Shown here one piece after another: positions 1 to 5,904 of a DNA stretch of 11,044 nucleotides (its first letter is position 1; each line of letters starts with the position of its first letter). The notes below the pieces were generated by a model, which was given only the letters and a program-made list of their open reading frames with translations, did no database searches and had not been told where the DNA came from. Source of the stretch: Candidatus Galloscillospira excrementavium (GTDB lineage: Bacteria > Bacillota > Clostridia > Oscillospirales > Oscillospiraceae); contig DVHW01000065.1 in assembly GCA_018711785.1 (NCBI GenBank), positions 1 to 11,044 of the forward strand. Reading direction: 5' to 3'. Position numbers and translations under genes: made by a program.

Positions 1-1
1 C

Positions 2-1786
2 TTCAACACCGACGCCGGGCTGGTAGAGACGGTGGCCCACCTGACCGCCGCCCAGCACTTTAACCCCAACGTGGACTTTATCCTGGACATCGGCGGCCAG
101 GACATGAAGTGCTTCCACATCCGCAACGGCGCCATCGACAACATCTACCTCAACGAGGCCTGCTCCTCCGGCTGCGGCTCCTTTATCGAGACCTTCGCCA
201 AGGCCCTGGGGTATGAGATCGCCGACTTCGCCAAAATGGGCCTCTTCGCCCAGCACCCGGTGAATCTGGGCTCCCGGTGCACGGTGTTCATGAACTCCTC
301 CGTCAAGCAGGCCCAGAAGGACGGGGCCAGCGTGGAGGACATCAGCGCCGGGCTCTCCATCTCCATCGTGAAAAACGCGGTCTACAAGGTCATCCGGGCC
401 GCCAATGCCGACGATCTGGGCCAGCACATCGTGGTCCAGGGGGGCACCTTCCTCAACGACGCGGTGCTCCGGGCCTTTGAGCAGGAGCTGGGCCGGAATG
501 TGACCCGGCCCACCATCGCGGGCATCATGGGGGCCTTCGGCGCCGCCCTGGCCGCCAAGGACCTGGGGCTGGAGAAGAGCTCCATCCTGGGGCCCGAGGC
601 CCTGGAGCGCTTCACCCACAGCGCCAAGCCGGTGACCTGCAACCTGTGCACCAACCACTGCTCCCTGACGGTCAACCAGTTCGACGGGGGCCGCCGGTTC
701 ATCTCGGGCAACCGCTGCTCCCGCCCCCTGGGCAAGGAGAAGGTGACCCAGCCTGACCTGATGACCTACAAGTACAAGAAGCTCCGGGCCATGCAGGGCA
801 AGGGGGAGGGCACCGGCGTCCGGGGGCGGATCGGCATCCCCTTCGGCCTGAACATGTACGAGAACCTGCCCTTCTGGTTCACCTTCTTCACCAAGCTCAA
901 CTTCGAGGTGGTCCTCTCCCCCGAGTCCTCCCGCAAGCTCTACCTGAAGGGCCAGCACACCATCCCCTCGGACACGGTGTGCTACCCCGCCAAGCTGCTC
1001 CACGGCCATGTGGAGGCCCTGGTGGAGGAGGGGGTGGACGCCATCTGGTACCCCTGCATGTCCTACAACAACGACGAGGGCATCGGCGACAACCACTTCA
1101 ACTGCCCCGTGGTGGCCTACTACCCCGAACTCCTGGCGGCCAACGTCCCCGCCCTCAAGGAGACCCGGTTCCTGGACCCCTATGTGGGCCTGTGGCGGCA
1201 CAAGGACTTTGAAAAGCGCATCGCCAAGCTGATGGAGGAGGAGTTCTCCATCCCGCAGAGGGAGACCCGCGCCGCCGCCCAGGCGGCCTACGCCGCCTAC
1301 GAGGCCTATGTCCACGACCTCCGCCAGACCGGGCAGGAGTACATCGCCTACGCCCGGGAGCACGGACTGAACATCGCCGTGGTCTGCGGCCGGCCCTATC
1401 ACATCGACCCGGAGATCAACCACGGCATCAACGACCTCATCACCTCCTTCGGCTTCGTGCTCATCACCGAGGACGCCCTGAGCTACCTGGAGGGCTACGC
1501 CCCCCGGAAGGTGCTCAACCAGTGGACCTTCCAGAGCCGGATGTACAACGCGGCCCGGTATGTCTGCACCCAGCCGGACATGCAGGTCATCCAGCTGGTG
1601 AGCTTCGGCTGCGGCACCGACGCCATCACCACCGACGAGATGCGCTCCATCCTGGAGGAGGGCGGCAAGCTCTACACCCAGCTGAAGATCGACGACATCA
1701 ACAACCTGGGGGCCGTCAAGATCCGCATCCGCTCCCTGATGGCCGCCATGGACGCCCGCAAGCACCAGGCCGCCCCGGCCCGCTGA
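2..1786 (+). CDS. Acyl-CoA dehydratase activase-related protein (BcrAD/BadFG ATPase plus DUF2229-like region), 5' partial
   Basis: The frame is open from base 2, so the N-terminus lies upstream; 594 codons are visible (numbered here from base 2). Seen: an ASKHA-type ATPase motif DIGGQDMK at about 29-36, NEACSSGCGSF with Cys54 and Cys58, GSRCTVF with Cys93, GGTFLNDAVLRAF, and a Gly/Ala-rich end of the ATPase fold near 170-185. Next comes a Cys cluster (Cys213, Cys216, Cys220, Cys239), then a DUF2229-like region from about 276 with CYPAKLLHGH (Cys327), YPCMSY (Cys352), Cys462 and Cys537. Known: HgdC-type activators couple ATP hydrolysis to low-potential electron transfer and bind a [4Fe-4S] cluster at the dimer interface through Cys127 and Cys166. 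Cys54 and Cys93 have the same 39-residue spacing, so cluster binding is likely. The substrate is unknown. The next gene, 28 nt downstream, encodes the partner that is fused to this protein in many relatives. Confidence 0.9.
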   Translation, partial: FNTDAGLVETVAHLTAAQHFNPNVDFILDIGGQDMKCFHIRNGAIDNIYLNEACSSGCGSFIETFAKALGYEIADFAKMGLFAQHPVNLGSRCTVFMNSSVKQAQKDGASVEDISAGLSISIVKNAVYKVIRAANADDLGQHIVVQGGTFLNDAVLRAFEQELGRNVTRPTIAGIMGAFGAALAAKDLGLEKSSILGPEALERFTHSAKPVTCNLCTNHCSLTVNQFDGGRRFISGNRCSRPLGKEKVTQPDLMTYKYKKLRAMQGKGEGTGVRGRIGIPFGLNMYENLPFWFTFFTKLNFEVVLSPESSRKLYLKGQHTIPSDTVCYPAKLLHGHVEALVEEGVDAIWYPCMSYNNDEGIGDNHFNCPVVAYYPELLAANVPALKETRFLDPYVGLWRHKDFEKRIAKLMEEEFSIPQRETRAAAQAAYAAYEAYVHDLRQTGQEYIAYAREHGLNIAVVCGRPYHIDPEINHGINDLITSFGFVLITEDALSYLEGYAPRKVLNQWTFQSRMYNAARYVCTQPDMQVIQLVSFGCGTDAITTDEMRSILEEGGKLYTQLKIDDINNLGAVKIRIRSLMAAMDARKHQAAPAR

Positions 1787-1814
1787 GCCCATTACCCCGA
1801 AAGGAGCAGTTCCC

Positions 1815-3134
1815 ATGGCTGAACTCGTTTACGACAAGACCGGACGACTCCTCTTCACCGAGGAAATGAAGCAGGAGTACACCCTCCTGGTGCCCCAGAT
1901 GCTCCCCATGCACTTTGCCCTCTTGGTGCGCATCATGCAGACCGAGGGCTACAAGGTGGAGATGCTCAACACCTCGGGCAAGAGCATCCTGGACTACGGG
2001 CAGAAATATGTCCACAACGACGCCTGCTTCCCCGCCGTGCTGGTCATCGGCCAGCTCATCGACGCGGTGAAGAGCGGCAAATACGACCCCCACAAGGTGG
2101 CCCTGGTCATCACCCAGACCGGCGGAGGCTGCCGGGCCTCCAACTACATCCATATGCTGCGCAAGGCCCTGGAGAAGGCCGGGCTGTCCTTTGTGCCCGT
2201 CATCTCGGTGAACCTCTCCGGCCTGGAAAAAAACCCGGGCTTCAAGCTCTCCCTGGGCTTTATCCGCAAGGCGGTGTTCGCCGTGTTCTACGGGGACCTG
2301 ATCATGAACGTGGCCAACCAGGTCCGGCCCTATGAGCTTCACGCCGGGGACACCGAGGCCGCCGTCGACGCGTGCATGGATTTTCTCCTGGACGACATGA
2401 GCCGGGGCAAGGGGCTGAACCACAAGTCCATGATCGCCAACTTCCAGCGCATCATCGACCGCTTCAAGGCCGTCCCCGTATCTGGGGGGCAGAAGGTCCG
2501 GGTGGGCGTGGTGGGGGAGATCTACGTCAAGTACTCCCCCCTGGGCAACAACAACCTGGAGCAGTTCCTCCTCGCCGAGGGGGCGGAGCCGGTGGTGCCC
2601 GGCCTGGCCGACTTCGTTATCTTCAAGATCTTCAACCGGGACGTGGACGTGGACATCTACGGCGGGCCGTGGATCAAGCAGGCGGTGTGCCGCGTCTTTG
2701 CCGGGTACATCAAGAAGAAGCAGCGGGCCATGATCGACACCCTCAAGGCCGACGGCCGCTTCCGCGCCCCCGGGGACTTCGACGAGCTCCACTCCTACAT
2801 CAAGGGCTACCTGGGGGACGGCAACAAGATGGGCGAGGGCTGGCTCCTCACCGCCGAGATGCTGGAGCTCATCCACACCGGCGTGCCCAACATCGTCTGC
2901 ACCCAGCCCTTCGGGTGCCTGCCCAACCACATCGTGGGCAAGGGCATGATCCGCAAGCTGAAGGACGACTACCCCTGGAGCAACATCGTGGCCATCGACT
3001 ACGACCCCGGCGCCACCAAGATCAACCAGGAAAACCGCATCAAGCTGATGCTGGCCAACGCCAAGGCCCTCCAGAAGCAGCACGAGGAGATGGCCGGGGC
3101 GGAGGAGAGCGAGCGGGAGCCCGCCGCGGTGTGA
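1815..3134 (+). CDS. HgdB-like 2-hydroxyacyl-CoA dehydratase-related protein (C-terminal module of the activase system)
   Basis: 439 aa, cytosolic in appearance, with no signal peptide or membrane segment. The ATG at 1815 has a strong Shine-Dalgarno (AAAGGAG at 1800-1806, 8-nt gap). The protein opens with a FTEEMKQEYTLLVPQMLPMHF stretch that resembles the linker and start of the C-terminal region in single-chain activase/dehydratase proteins of about 1400 aa in Clostridia. Conserved-looking cysteines are Cys71 (NDACFPA), Cys106 (TGGGCRASN), Cys362 and Cys368 (CTQPFGCLPNH); these could ligate an Fe-S cluster, as in the dehydratase component of HgdAB-type enzymes. Inference: it works with the preceding ATPase as an ATP-driven electron-transfer or reductive enzyme of unknown substrate. 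The last residues (GAEESEREPAAV) are low complexity. Its stop codon overlaps the ATG of the truncated GNAT copy (TGATG at 3132-3136). Confidence 0.87.
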   Translation: MAELVYDKTGRLLFTEEMKQEYTLLVPQMLPMHFALLVRIMQTEGYKVEMLNTSGKSILDYGQKYVHNDACFPAVLVIGQLIDAVKSGKYDPHKVALVITQTGGGCRASNYIHMLRKALEKAGLSFVPVISVNLSGLEKNPGFKLSLGFIRKAVFAVFYGDLIMNVANQVRPYELHAGDTEAAVDACMDFLLDDMSRGKGLNHKSMIANFQRIIDRFKAVPVSGGQKVRVGVVGEIYVKYSPLGNNNLEQFLLAEGAEPVVPGLADFVIFKIFNRDVDVDIYGGPWIKQAVCRVFAGYIKKKQRAMIDTLKADGRFRAPGDFDELHSYIKGYLGDGNKMGEGWLLTAEMLELIHTGVPNIVCTQPFGCLPNHIVGKGMIRKLKDDYPWSNIVAIDYDPGATKINQENRIKLMLANAKALQKQHEEMAGAEESEREPAAV

Positions 3135-3277
3135 TGGAAGAGCTTCGCCTTGTGGACGCCTGCACGGAGGAACACTTTCAGGCCATGTCCCTGATCCATG
3201 CCCTTGGCTGGCGGGATGTCCCAGCGGACAGATGTCCGCCGGGAGCCCTGGTCCTTTCCTCTGCTCGGGGCAAGTGA
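3134..3277 (+). pseudogene. Truncated GNAT N-acetyltransferase copy (N-terminal fragment only)
   Basis: A 47-codon ORF begins at the ATG overlapping the stop of the preceding gene. Its first 28 codons (3134-3217) align without gaps to the first 28 codons of the complete GNAT gene (3379-3462): 72 of 84 bases and 24 of 28 residues match (MEELRLVDACTEEHF versus MEQLHFVDACTEEHF). After GWRD homology stops, and the reading frame runs through an unrelated hairpin-rich segment to a TGA at 3275-3277. The acetyl-CoA-binding motifs all lie further downstream in the intact protein, so this fragment cannot be an active acetyltransferase. Five synonymous third positions differ as A/T here versus G/C in the intact copy, which fits loss of selection in a GC-rich genome. 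The base pairs GTG-ATG-GAA before and at the start are shared by both copies. Confidence 0.8.
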
Positions 3278-3353
3278 ATTGCCCCGGCATCAAGATTCTG
3301 GCCTGAGGGCCAAAATGCTTGGAACGCGCCACTTGGCGCGGCGTGTCCCGCCA
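3209..3353. repeat. Hairpin-rich segment of about 145 bp bounded by an 8-bp inverted repeat; possible small palindromic or MITE-like element
   Basis: The segment is bounded by TGGCGGGA (3209-3216) and its reverse complement TCCCGCCA (3346-3353). Inside are four successive compact hairpins: GCGGAC/GTCCGC (3224-3239, 4-nt loop), CGGGGCAA/TTGCCCCG (3266-3286, perfect 8-bp stem, 5-nt loop), TGGCC/GGCCA (3299-3312) and CGCGCC/GGCGCG (3325-3340). It begins exactly where homology of the truncated GNAT copy ends, and it separates the broken copy from the intact one. No transposase or convincing ORF is present. Inference: a non-autonomous palindromic repeat, or the remnant of a rearrangement. The left boundary repeat is also part of GNAT coding sequence, so the true ends are uncertain. 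Confidence 0.45.
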
Positions 3354-3378
3354 TTCCAGTTCATGGATGTGATACGTG

Positions 3379-3936
3379 ATGGAACAACTTCACTTTGTGG
3401 ACGCCTGCACGGAGGAGCACTTCCGGGCCATGAGCCTGATCCACGCCCTGGGCTGGCGGGACACCTATGCCGACGCCGTGCCGGCGGCGTACATGGCCCG
3501 GGAGATCACCGACGACCGGTGGGTCAAATACTTCCGGGCCGACTATGAGACCGGCCGGTGCCATGGACTGCTCCTCTACCGTGGGAACGCTCCGGTGGCC
3601 TGCATCAACTACGGCCCCGCCCGCACGGAGAACTACAACGCGGGCAGCGCCTCCACCTTCCCCAACGGCGCCTACGCCGGCTGGGGGGAGATCATCTCCT
3701 TCTACACCCATCCGGCCGAGCGGGGCAAGGGATACGGCGGGCTCCTCTTCGAGGAGGCGGTGGCGCGGCTGAAGGCGGCGGGGCACCGGAACGCCTTCGT
3801 CTTTGTCCTGCGGGAGAACGAGAGGGCCCGCCGGTTCTACGCCGCCCACGGCTTCGCCTGGGACGGTACCCACGCCGACATTCCCTTCCCGCCCGACACG
3901 ATCTGTGTTGACTTGCGGTATGTAAAGGCATTATAA
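3379..3936 (+). CDS. GNAT family N-acetyltransferase
   Basis: 185 aa, a usual size for a single-domain GNAT enzyme, which transfers an acetyl group from acetyl-CoA to an amine; the acceptor cannot be told from sequence. Seen: an N-terminal helical part with GWRDTYADAVPAAYM (about 25-39), a central strand WGEIISFYTHPAE, the acetyl-CoA pyrophosphate-binding loop RGKGYGG (115-121), and NERARRFYAAHGF (147-159), the typical motif-B helix. The ATG at 3379 is preferred; an adjacent in-frame GTG at 3376 could add one residue. No clear Shine-Dalgarno precedes it, which is unusual here. The stretch GTGATGGAA is shared with the truncated copy, where it forms a stop/start overlap with the upstream gene, so the intact gene may have been translationally coupled in an ancestor. 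The last codons contain the promoter for the downstream MATE gene. Confidence 0.9.
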   Translation: MEQLHFVDACTEEHFRAMSLIHALGWRDTYADAVPAAYMAREITDDRWVKYFRADYETGRCHGLLLYRGNAPVACINYGPARTENYNAGSASTFPNGAYAGWGEIISFYTHPAERGKGYGGLLFEEAVARLKAAGHRNAFVFVLRENERARRFYAAHGFAWDGTHADIPFPPDTICVDLRYVKAL

Positions 3937-3937
3937 T
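3908..3937 (+). promoter_or_regulatory. SigA-type promoter overlapping the GNAT stop codon (drives the MATE leader)
   Basis: TTGACT at 3908-3913 and a consensus TATAAT at 3932-3937 are separated by 18 bp. The -10 box spans the GNAT stop codon (TAA at 3934-3936). The predicted start of transcription is near 3944, giving a leader of about 110 nt before the MATE start codon. Confidence 0.7.
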
Positions 3938-4004
3938 AGTTCCACAACGGAATGGCTGTCCGGCTTTTCTCCGGCGGCCCGCAGGGATGCAAAACCACTG
4001 TACC

Positions 4005-4040
4005 AACGGGTTTTCCTCGGGAGAGGGAAACCCGTTTTTT
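4005..4040 (+). terminator. Intrinsic terminator between the GNAT and MATE genes
   Basis: A 12-bp stem is formed by AACGGGTTTTCC (4005-4016) and GGGAAACCCGTT (4025-4036) with one G-T pair and an 8-nt loop. The stem ends in a run of six T (4035-4040). It ends transcripts of the upstream genes and lies inside the MATE leader. Confidence 0.85.
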
Positions 4041-4043
4041 ACG

Positions 4044-4050
4044 AAAGGGA
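4044..4050 (+). promoter_or_regulatory. Ribosome binding site deciding the TTG start of the MATE gene
   Basis: AAAGGGA lies 7 nt before the TTG at 4058. The in-frame ATG codons at 4079 and further downstream have no Shine-Dalgarno at a suitable distance, so TTG is the best-supported start. The site begins only 4 nt after the terminator T-run. Confidence 0.7.
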
Positions 4051-4057
4051 GATCAAT

Positions 4058-5428
4058 TTGGCAGAAGCGGAAAACAAGATGGGCACCATGTCCATCCGGC
4101 GGCTGATCCTCCACATGTCCTGGCCCATGATGCTCTCCATGCTCATCCAGGCCCTGTACAATATGGTGGACAGCTTCTTTGTGGCCCAGATCGACGAGCG
4201 GGCCTTTGTGGCCCTCTCTCTGGCCTACCCGGTCCAGACCCTGATGATCGCCATCTGCACCGGCCTGGGGGTGGGGATCAACGCCATGCTCTCCCGCCGG
4301 CTGGGGGAGGGCCGCCGGGACGAGGCCAGCGCCGTGGCGCTCAACGGCTATCTGGTCTACTTCCTGGCCTGGCTGGTGTTCCTGGTGTTCGGCCTCACCC
4401 TGGGTAGCTCCTTTGTGGGCTTCTTCCACCAGGACAGCGTAGTGCGGGAGTACGGCGCGCAGTACCTCACCATCGTCACTACCCTCTCTATCGGCGTGTG
4501 TATGCAGTTCGCCGCCGAGCGGGTGCTCCAGGCCACCGGCGACGCCGTGGGCCCCATGGTGGTCCAGGGGGTGGGCGCGGCCATCAACATCGTGCTGGAC
4601 CCGGTGCTCATCTTCGGGCTGGGGCCCTTCCCCGCCATGGGGGTGGCCGGAGCGGCCATCGCCACCGTGTTCGGCCAGATCGTGGGCATGGGCTTCGGCT
4701 TTTTCCTGGTGTCCCGGAACAGGGTCCTGGTCCTCCGCCTGCGGGGCTTCCGCCCCAGCCTGTCCACCATCGGGGATATCCTCCACATCGGTGCGCCCGC
4801 CATCGTGATGCAGTCCCTGGCTACGGTCATGAACCTGGGCATGAATAAGATCCTGGCCCTGCCGGCGGTCACCGCCCGCTACCAGGACGGGCCGGTCTTT
4901 CTCCTGGGGGCCTATTTCAAGCTCCAGTCCTTTGTCTTCATGCCGGTCTACGGCATGAACAACGCCCTGACCCCCATTCTCAGCTACAACTACGGTGCCA
5001 GGCACCGCCGCCGCATCACCGACGGCATCCGCTTTGCCCTGCTGGTGGCCACCGGCATCATGGCTGCGGGCACCCTGGTCTTTCTCCTGCTCCCCGGCCC
5101 GCTCCTGGCCATCTTCAACCCCTCCGGGGAGACCATGGCCCTGGGGGTGACCGCCCTGCGCATCCTCGCCCCCGCCTTCCTGTTCGCCGGGGTGTCCATC
5201 ATCCTGGGGGCCGCCTTCCAGGCCCTGGGTGCCCCCATGTACAGCCTGGTGGTCTCCCTGCTGCGTCAGCTGGTGGTGGTGCTGCCGGTGTGCCTGGTCT
5301 TCGCCCTGCTGTCCCCCGGACTGGTGTGGTGGTCCATCCCCATCGCTGAGGCGGCCGCCTGCGGCGCTGCCTTCCTCCTCTACCGCCGGGTCCACCGCAC
5401 GAAGATCTCCGCCCTGGAGGAGGCGTGA
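4058..5428 (+). CDS. MATE family multidrug/cation efflux transporter
   Basis: 456 aa, the usual length for MATE (NorM/DinF-type) antiporters, which export drugs or metabolites across the cytoplasmic membrane using a Na+ or H+ gradient. Two homologous halves are visible, each beginning with a MatE-like helix: first MSWPMMLSMLIQALYNMVDS (about 20-39) with the following GLGVGINAMLSRRLGEGRRDEA, second ILHIGAPAIVMQSLATVMNL, then GMNNALTPILSYNYGAR, the second-half equivalent. About twelve hydrophobic segments fit the family fold. The substrate cannot be predicted. The gene appears to be transcribed alone, from the promoter at 3908-3937, through a leader with a terminator. A strong terminator follows 15 nt after its stop. 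The family assignment is secure. Confidence 0.93.
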   Translation: MAEAENKMGTMSIRRLILHMSWPMMLSMLIQALYNMVDSFFVAQIDERAFVALSLAYPVQTLMIAICTGLGVGINAMLSRRLGEGRRDEASAVALNGYLVYFLAWLVFLVFGLTLGSSFVGFFHQDSVVREYGAQYLTIVTTLSIGVCMQFAAERVLQATGDAVGPMVVQGVGAAINIVLDPVLIFGLGPFPAMGVAGAAIATVFGQIVGMGFGFFLVSRNRVLVLRLRGFRPSLSTIGDILHIGAPAIVMQSLATVMNLGMNKILALPAVTARYQDGPVFLLGAYFKLQSFVFMPVYGMNNALTPILSYNYGARHRRRITDGIRFALLVATGIMAAGTLVFLLLPGPLLAIFNPSGETMALGVTALRILAPAFLFAGVSIILGAAFQALGAPMYSLVVSLLRQLVVVLPVCLVFALLSPGLVWWSIPIAEAAACGAAFLLYRRVHRTKISALEEA

Positions 5429-5443
5429 CGCCTGCTCCAGGGC

Positions 5444-5495
5444 GCAAAAGCCTGGGGGTGGTCCCATGTGGGACCACCCCCAGGCTTTTGCTTTT
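5444..5495. terminator. Large perfect palindrome, intrinsic terminator after the MATE gene
   Basis: The left arm 5444-5465 and the right arm 5470-5491 are perfectly complementary over 22 bp, with the 4-nt loop ATGT. TTTT follows at 5492-5495. The outer pairs are AAAAG against CTTTT, so on the minus strand the hairpin is followed mainly by its own T-rich edge. Termination in the + direction is well supported. The length and perfection exceed what termination needs, so it may also be a member of a dispersed palindromic repeat family. A second small hairpin (CCACAG/CTGTGG, 5500-5515) lies just beyond. Confidence 0.85.
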
Positions 5496-5830
5496 CTGAC
5501 CACAGCGGCCTGTGGCGGCGTGCTTTGCCCCCGTCCGGGCCAGGCGCCGTCGAGGTGGGGACCCGCCGCTCTCTGCCCTCGAGGAGGCCCGGCCCATAGC
5601 AGCTGTGGATGCGGCCGGGGAACACAGGTCCGCGCCTCGGAAATCGTGCGCGTCCACCTCTCCGGCCTTCCGTCCCGAAGGGCCCGGCACGCCCTCTGTT
5701 TCATACCCGCTCCCCTCTCCTGTTCATGATGAGACCGTCCACCTTCTTTTCCCGGGCAATACCAGTACGGTATGGTCCTGTCCCGGCGGTATTTTTGTCG
5801 GATTTTCCTGTAAAGTTCCCGTAAATTCGG
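5496..5830. other. Intergenic stretch with no supported gene
   Basis: About 335 bp between the MATE terminator and the ppx promoter. Both strands have open frames here, but these are Arg/Pro/Gly-rich translations of GC-rich DNA without recognisable family features. A minus-strand ATG (complement of 5702-5704) has an AGGAGAGG-like sequence upstream, yet its product resembles no protein I know. Apart from the small hairpin at 5500-5515 and a distant inverted pair CCGGGCC/GGCCCGG, I see no defined element. The last roughly 100 bases become AT-richer, as expected close to a promoter. Confidence 0.5.
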
Positions 5831-5859
5831 TTGAAGTCCGCCGGGAAAGCGGATAGAAT
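5831..5859 (+). promoter_or_regulatory. SigA-type promoter of the ppx-ppk operon
   Basis: TTGAAG at 5831-5836 and TAGAAT at 5854-5859 are separated by an optimal 17 bp. A second -10-like TATGAT lies at 5867-5872 but lacks a good -35 partner. The predicted transcription start is near 5866, about 39 nt before the ppx ATG. Confidence 0.7.
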
Positions 5860-5904
5860 AATTCGGTATGATAAAAACTCCCTTCAAGAAAGGTGTGGCG
5901 CGCT

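Larger units (their letters stand above)
3944..4057 (+). promoter_or_regulatory. MATE mRNA leader with a probable transcription attenuator
   Basis: The leader lies between the predicted transcription start and the TTG start codon. It contains a first hairpin (GCTG-T-CCGG at 3955-3963 against CCGGCGGC at 3971-3978, with one bulged base), a single-stranded stretch, and an intrinsic terminator at 4005-4040. A competing pairing exists between AAAACC (3991-3996) and GGTTTT (4009-4014). It would take away the left arm of the terminator, so it can act as an antiterminator. Only 17 nt separate the T-run from the start codon, so essentially any transcript of the MATE gene must read through this terminator. 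I could not match the leader to a riboswitch class I know, including the guanidine classes often linked to efflux genes. The ligand or trigger is unknown. Confidence 0.5.

Noticed and set aside
1716..3332. Long minus-strand open frame (538 codons) opposite the HgdB-like gene
   Set aside because: It is antisense to a clear family member. Its composition (rich in Gly, Val, His, Leu, Asp) is what the complement of GC-rich codons yields, and it contains no recognisable domain.
3944..4004. Known guanidine-type or other common riboswitch in the MATE leader
   Set aside because: I looked for the conserved sequence blocks and paired ACGG-loop hairpins and did not find a convincing match; a covariance-model search would be decisive.
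5512..5856. Plus-strand 114-codon open frame between MATE and ppx
   Set aside because: It has a poor start context, Arg/Pro/Ser-rich sequence without a family signature, and it overlaps the ppx promoter.
3692..5887. Minus-strand open frame of 731 codons opposite the MATE gene and the following gap
   Set aside because: It is low complexity in Gln, Gly, His and Asp, antisense to MATE, and crosses the perfect terminator palindrome. Long stop-free frames are expected by chance at this base composition.
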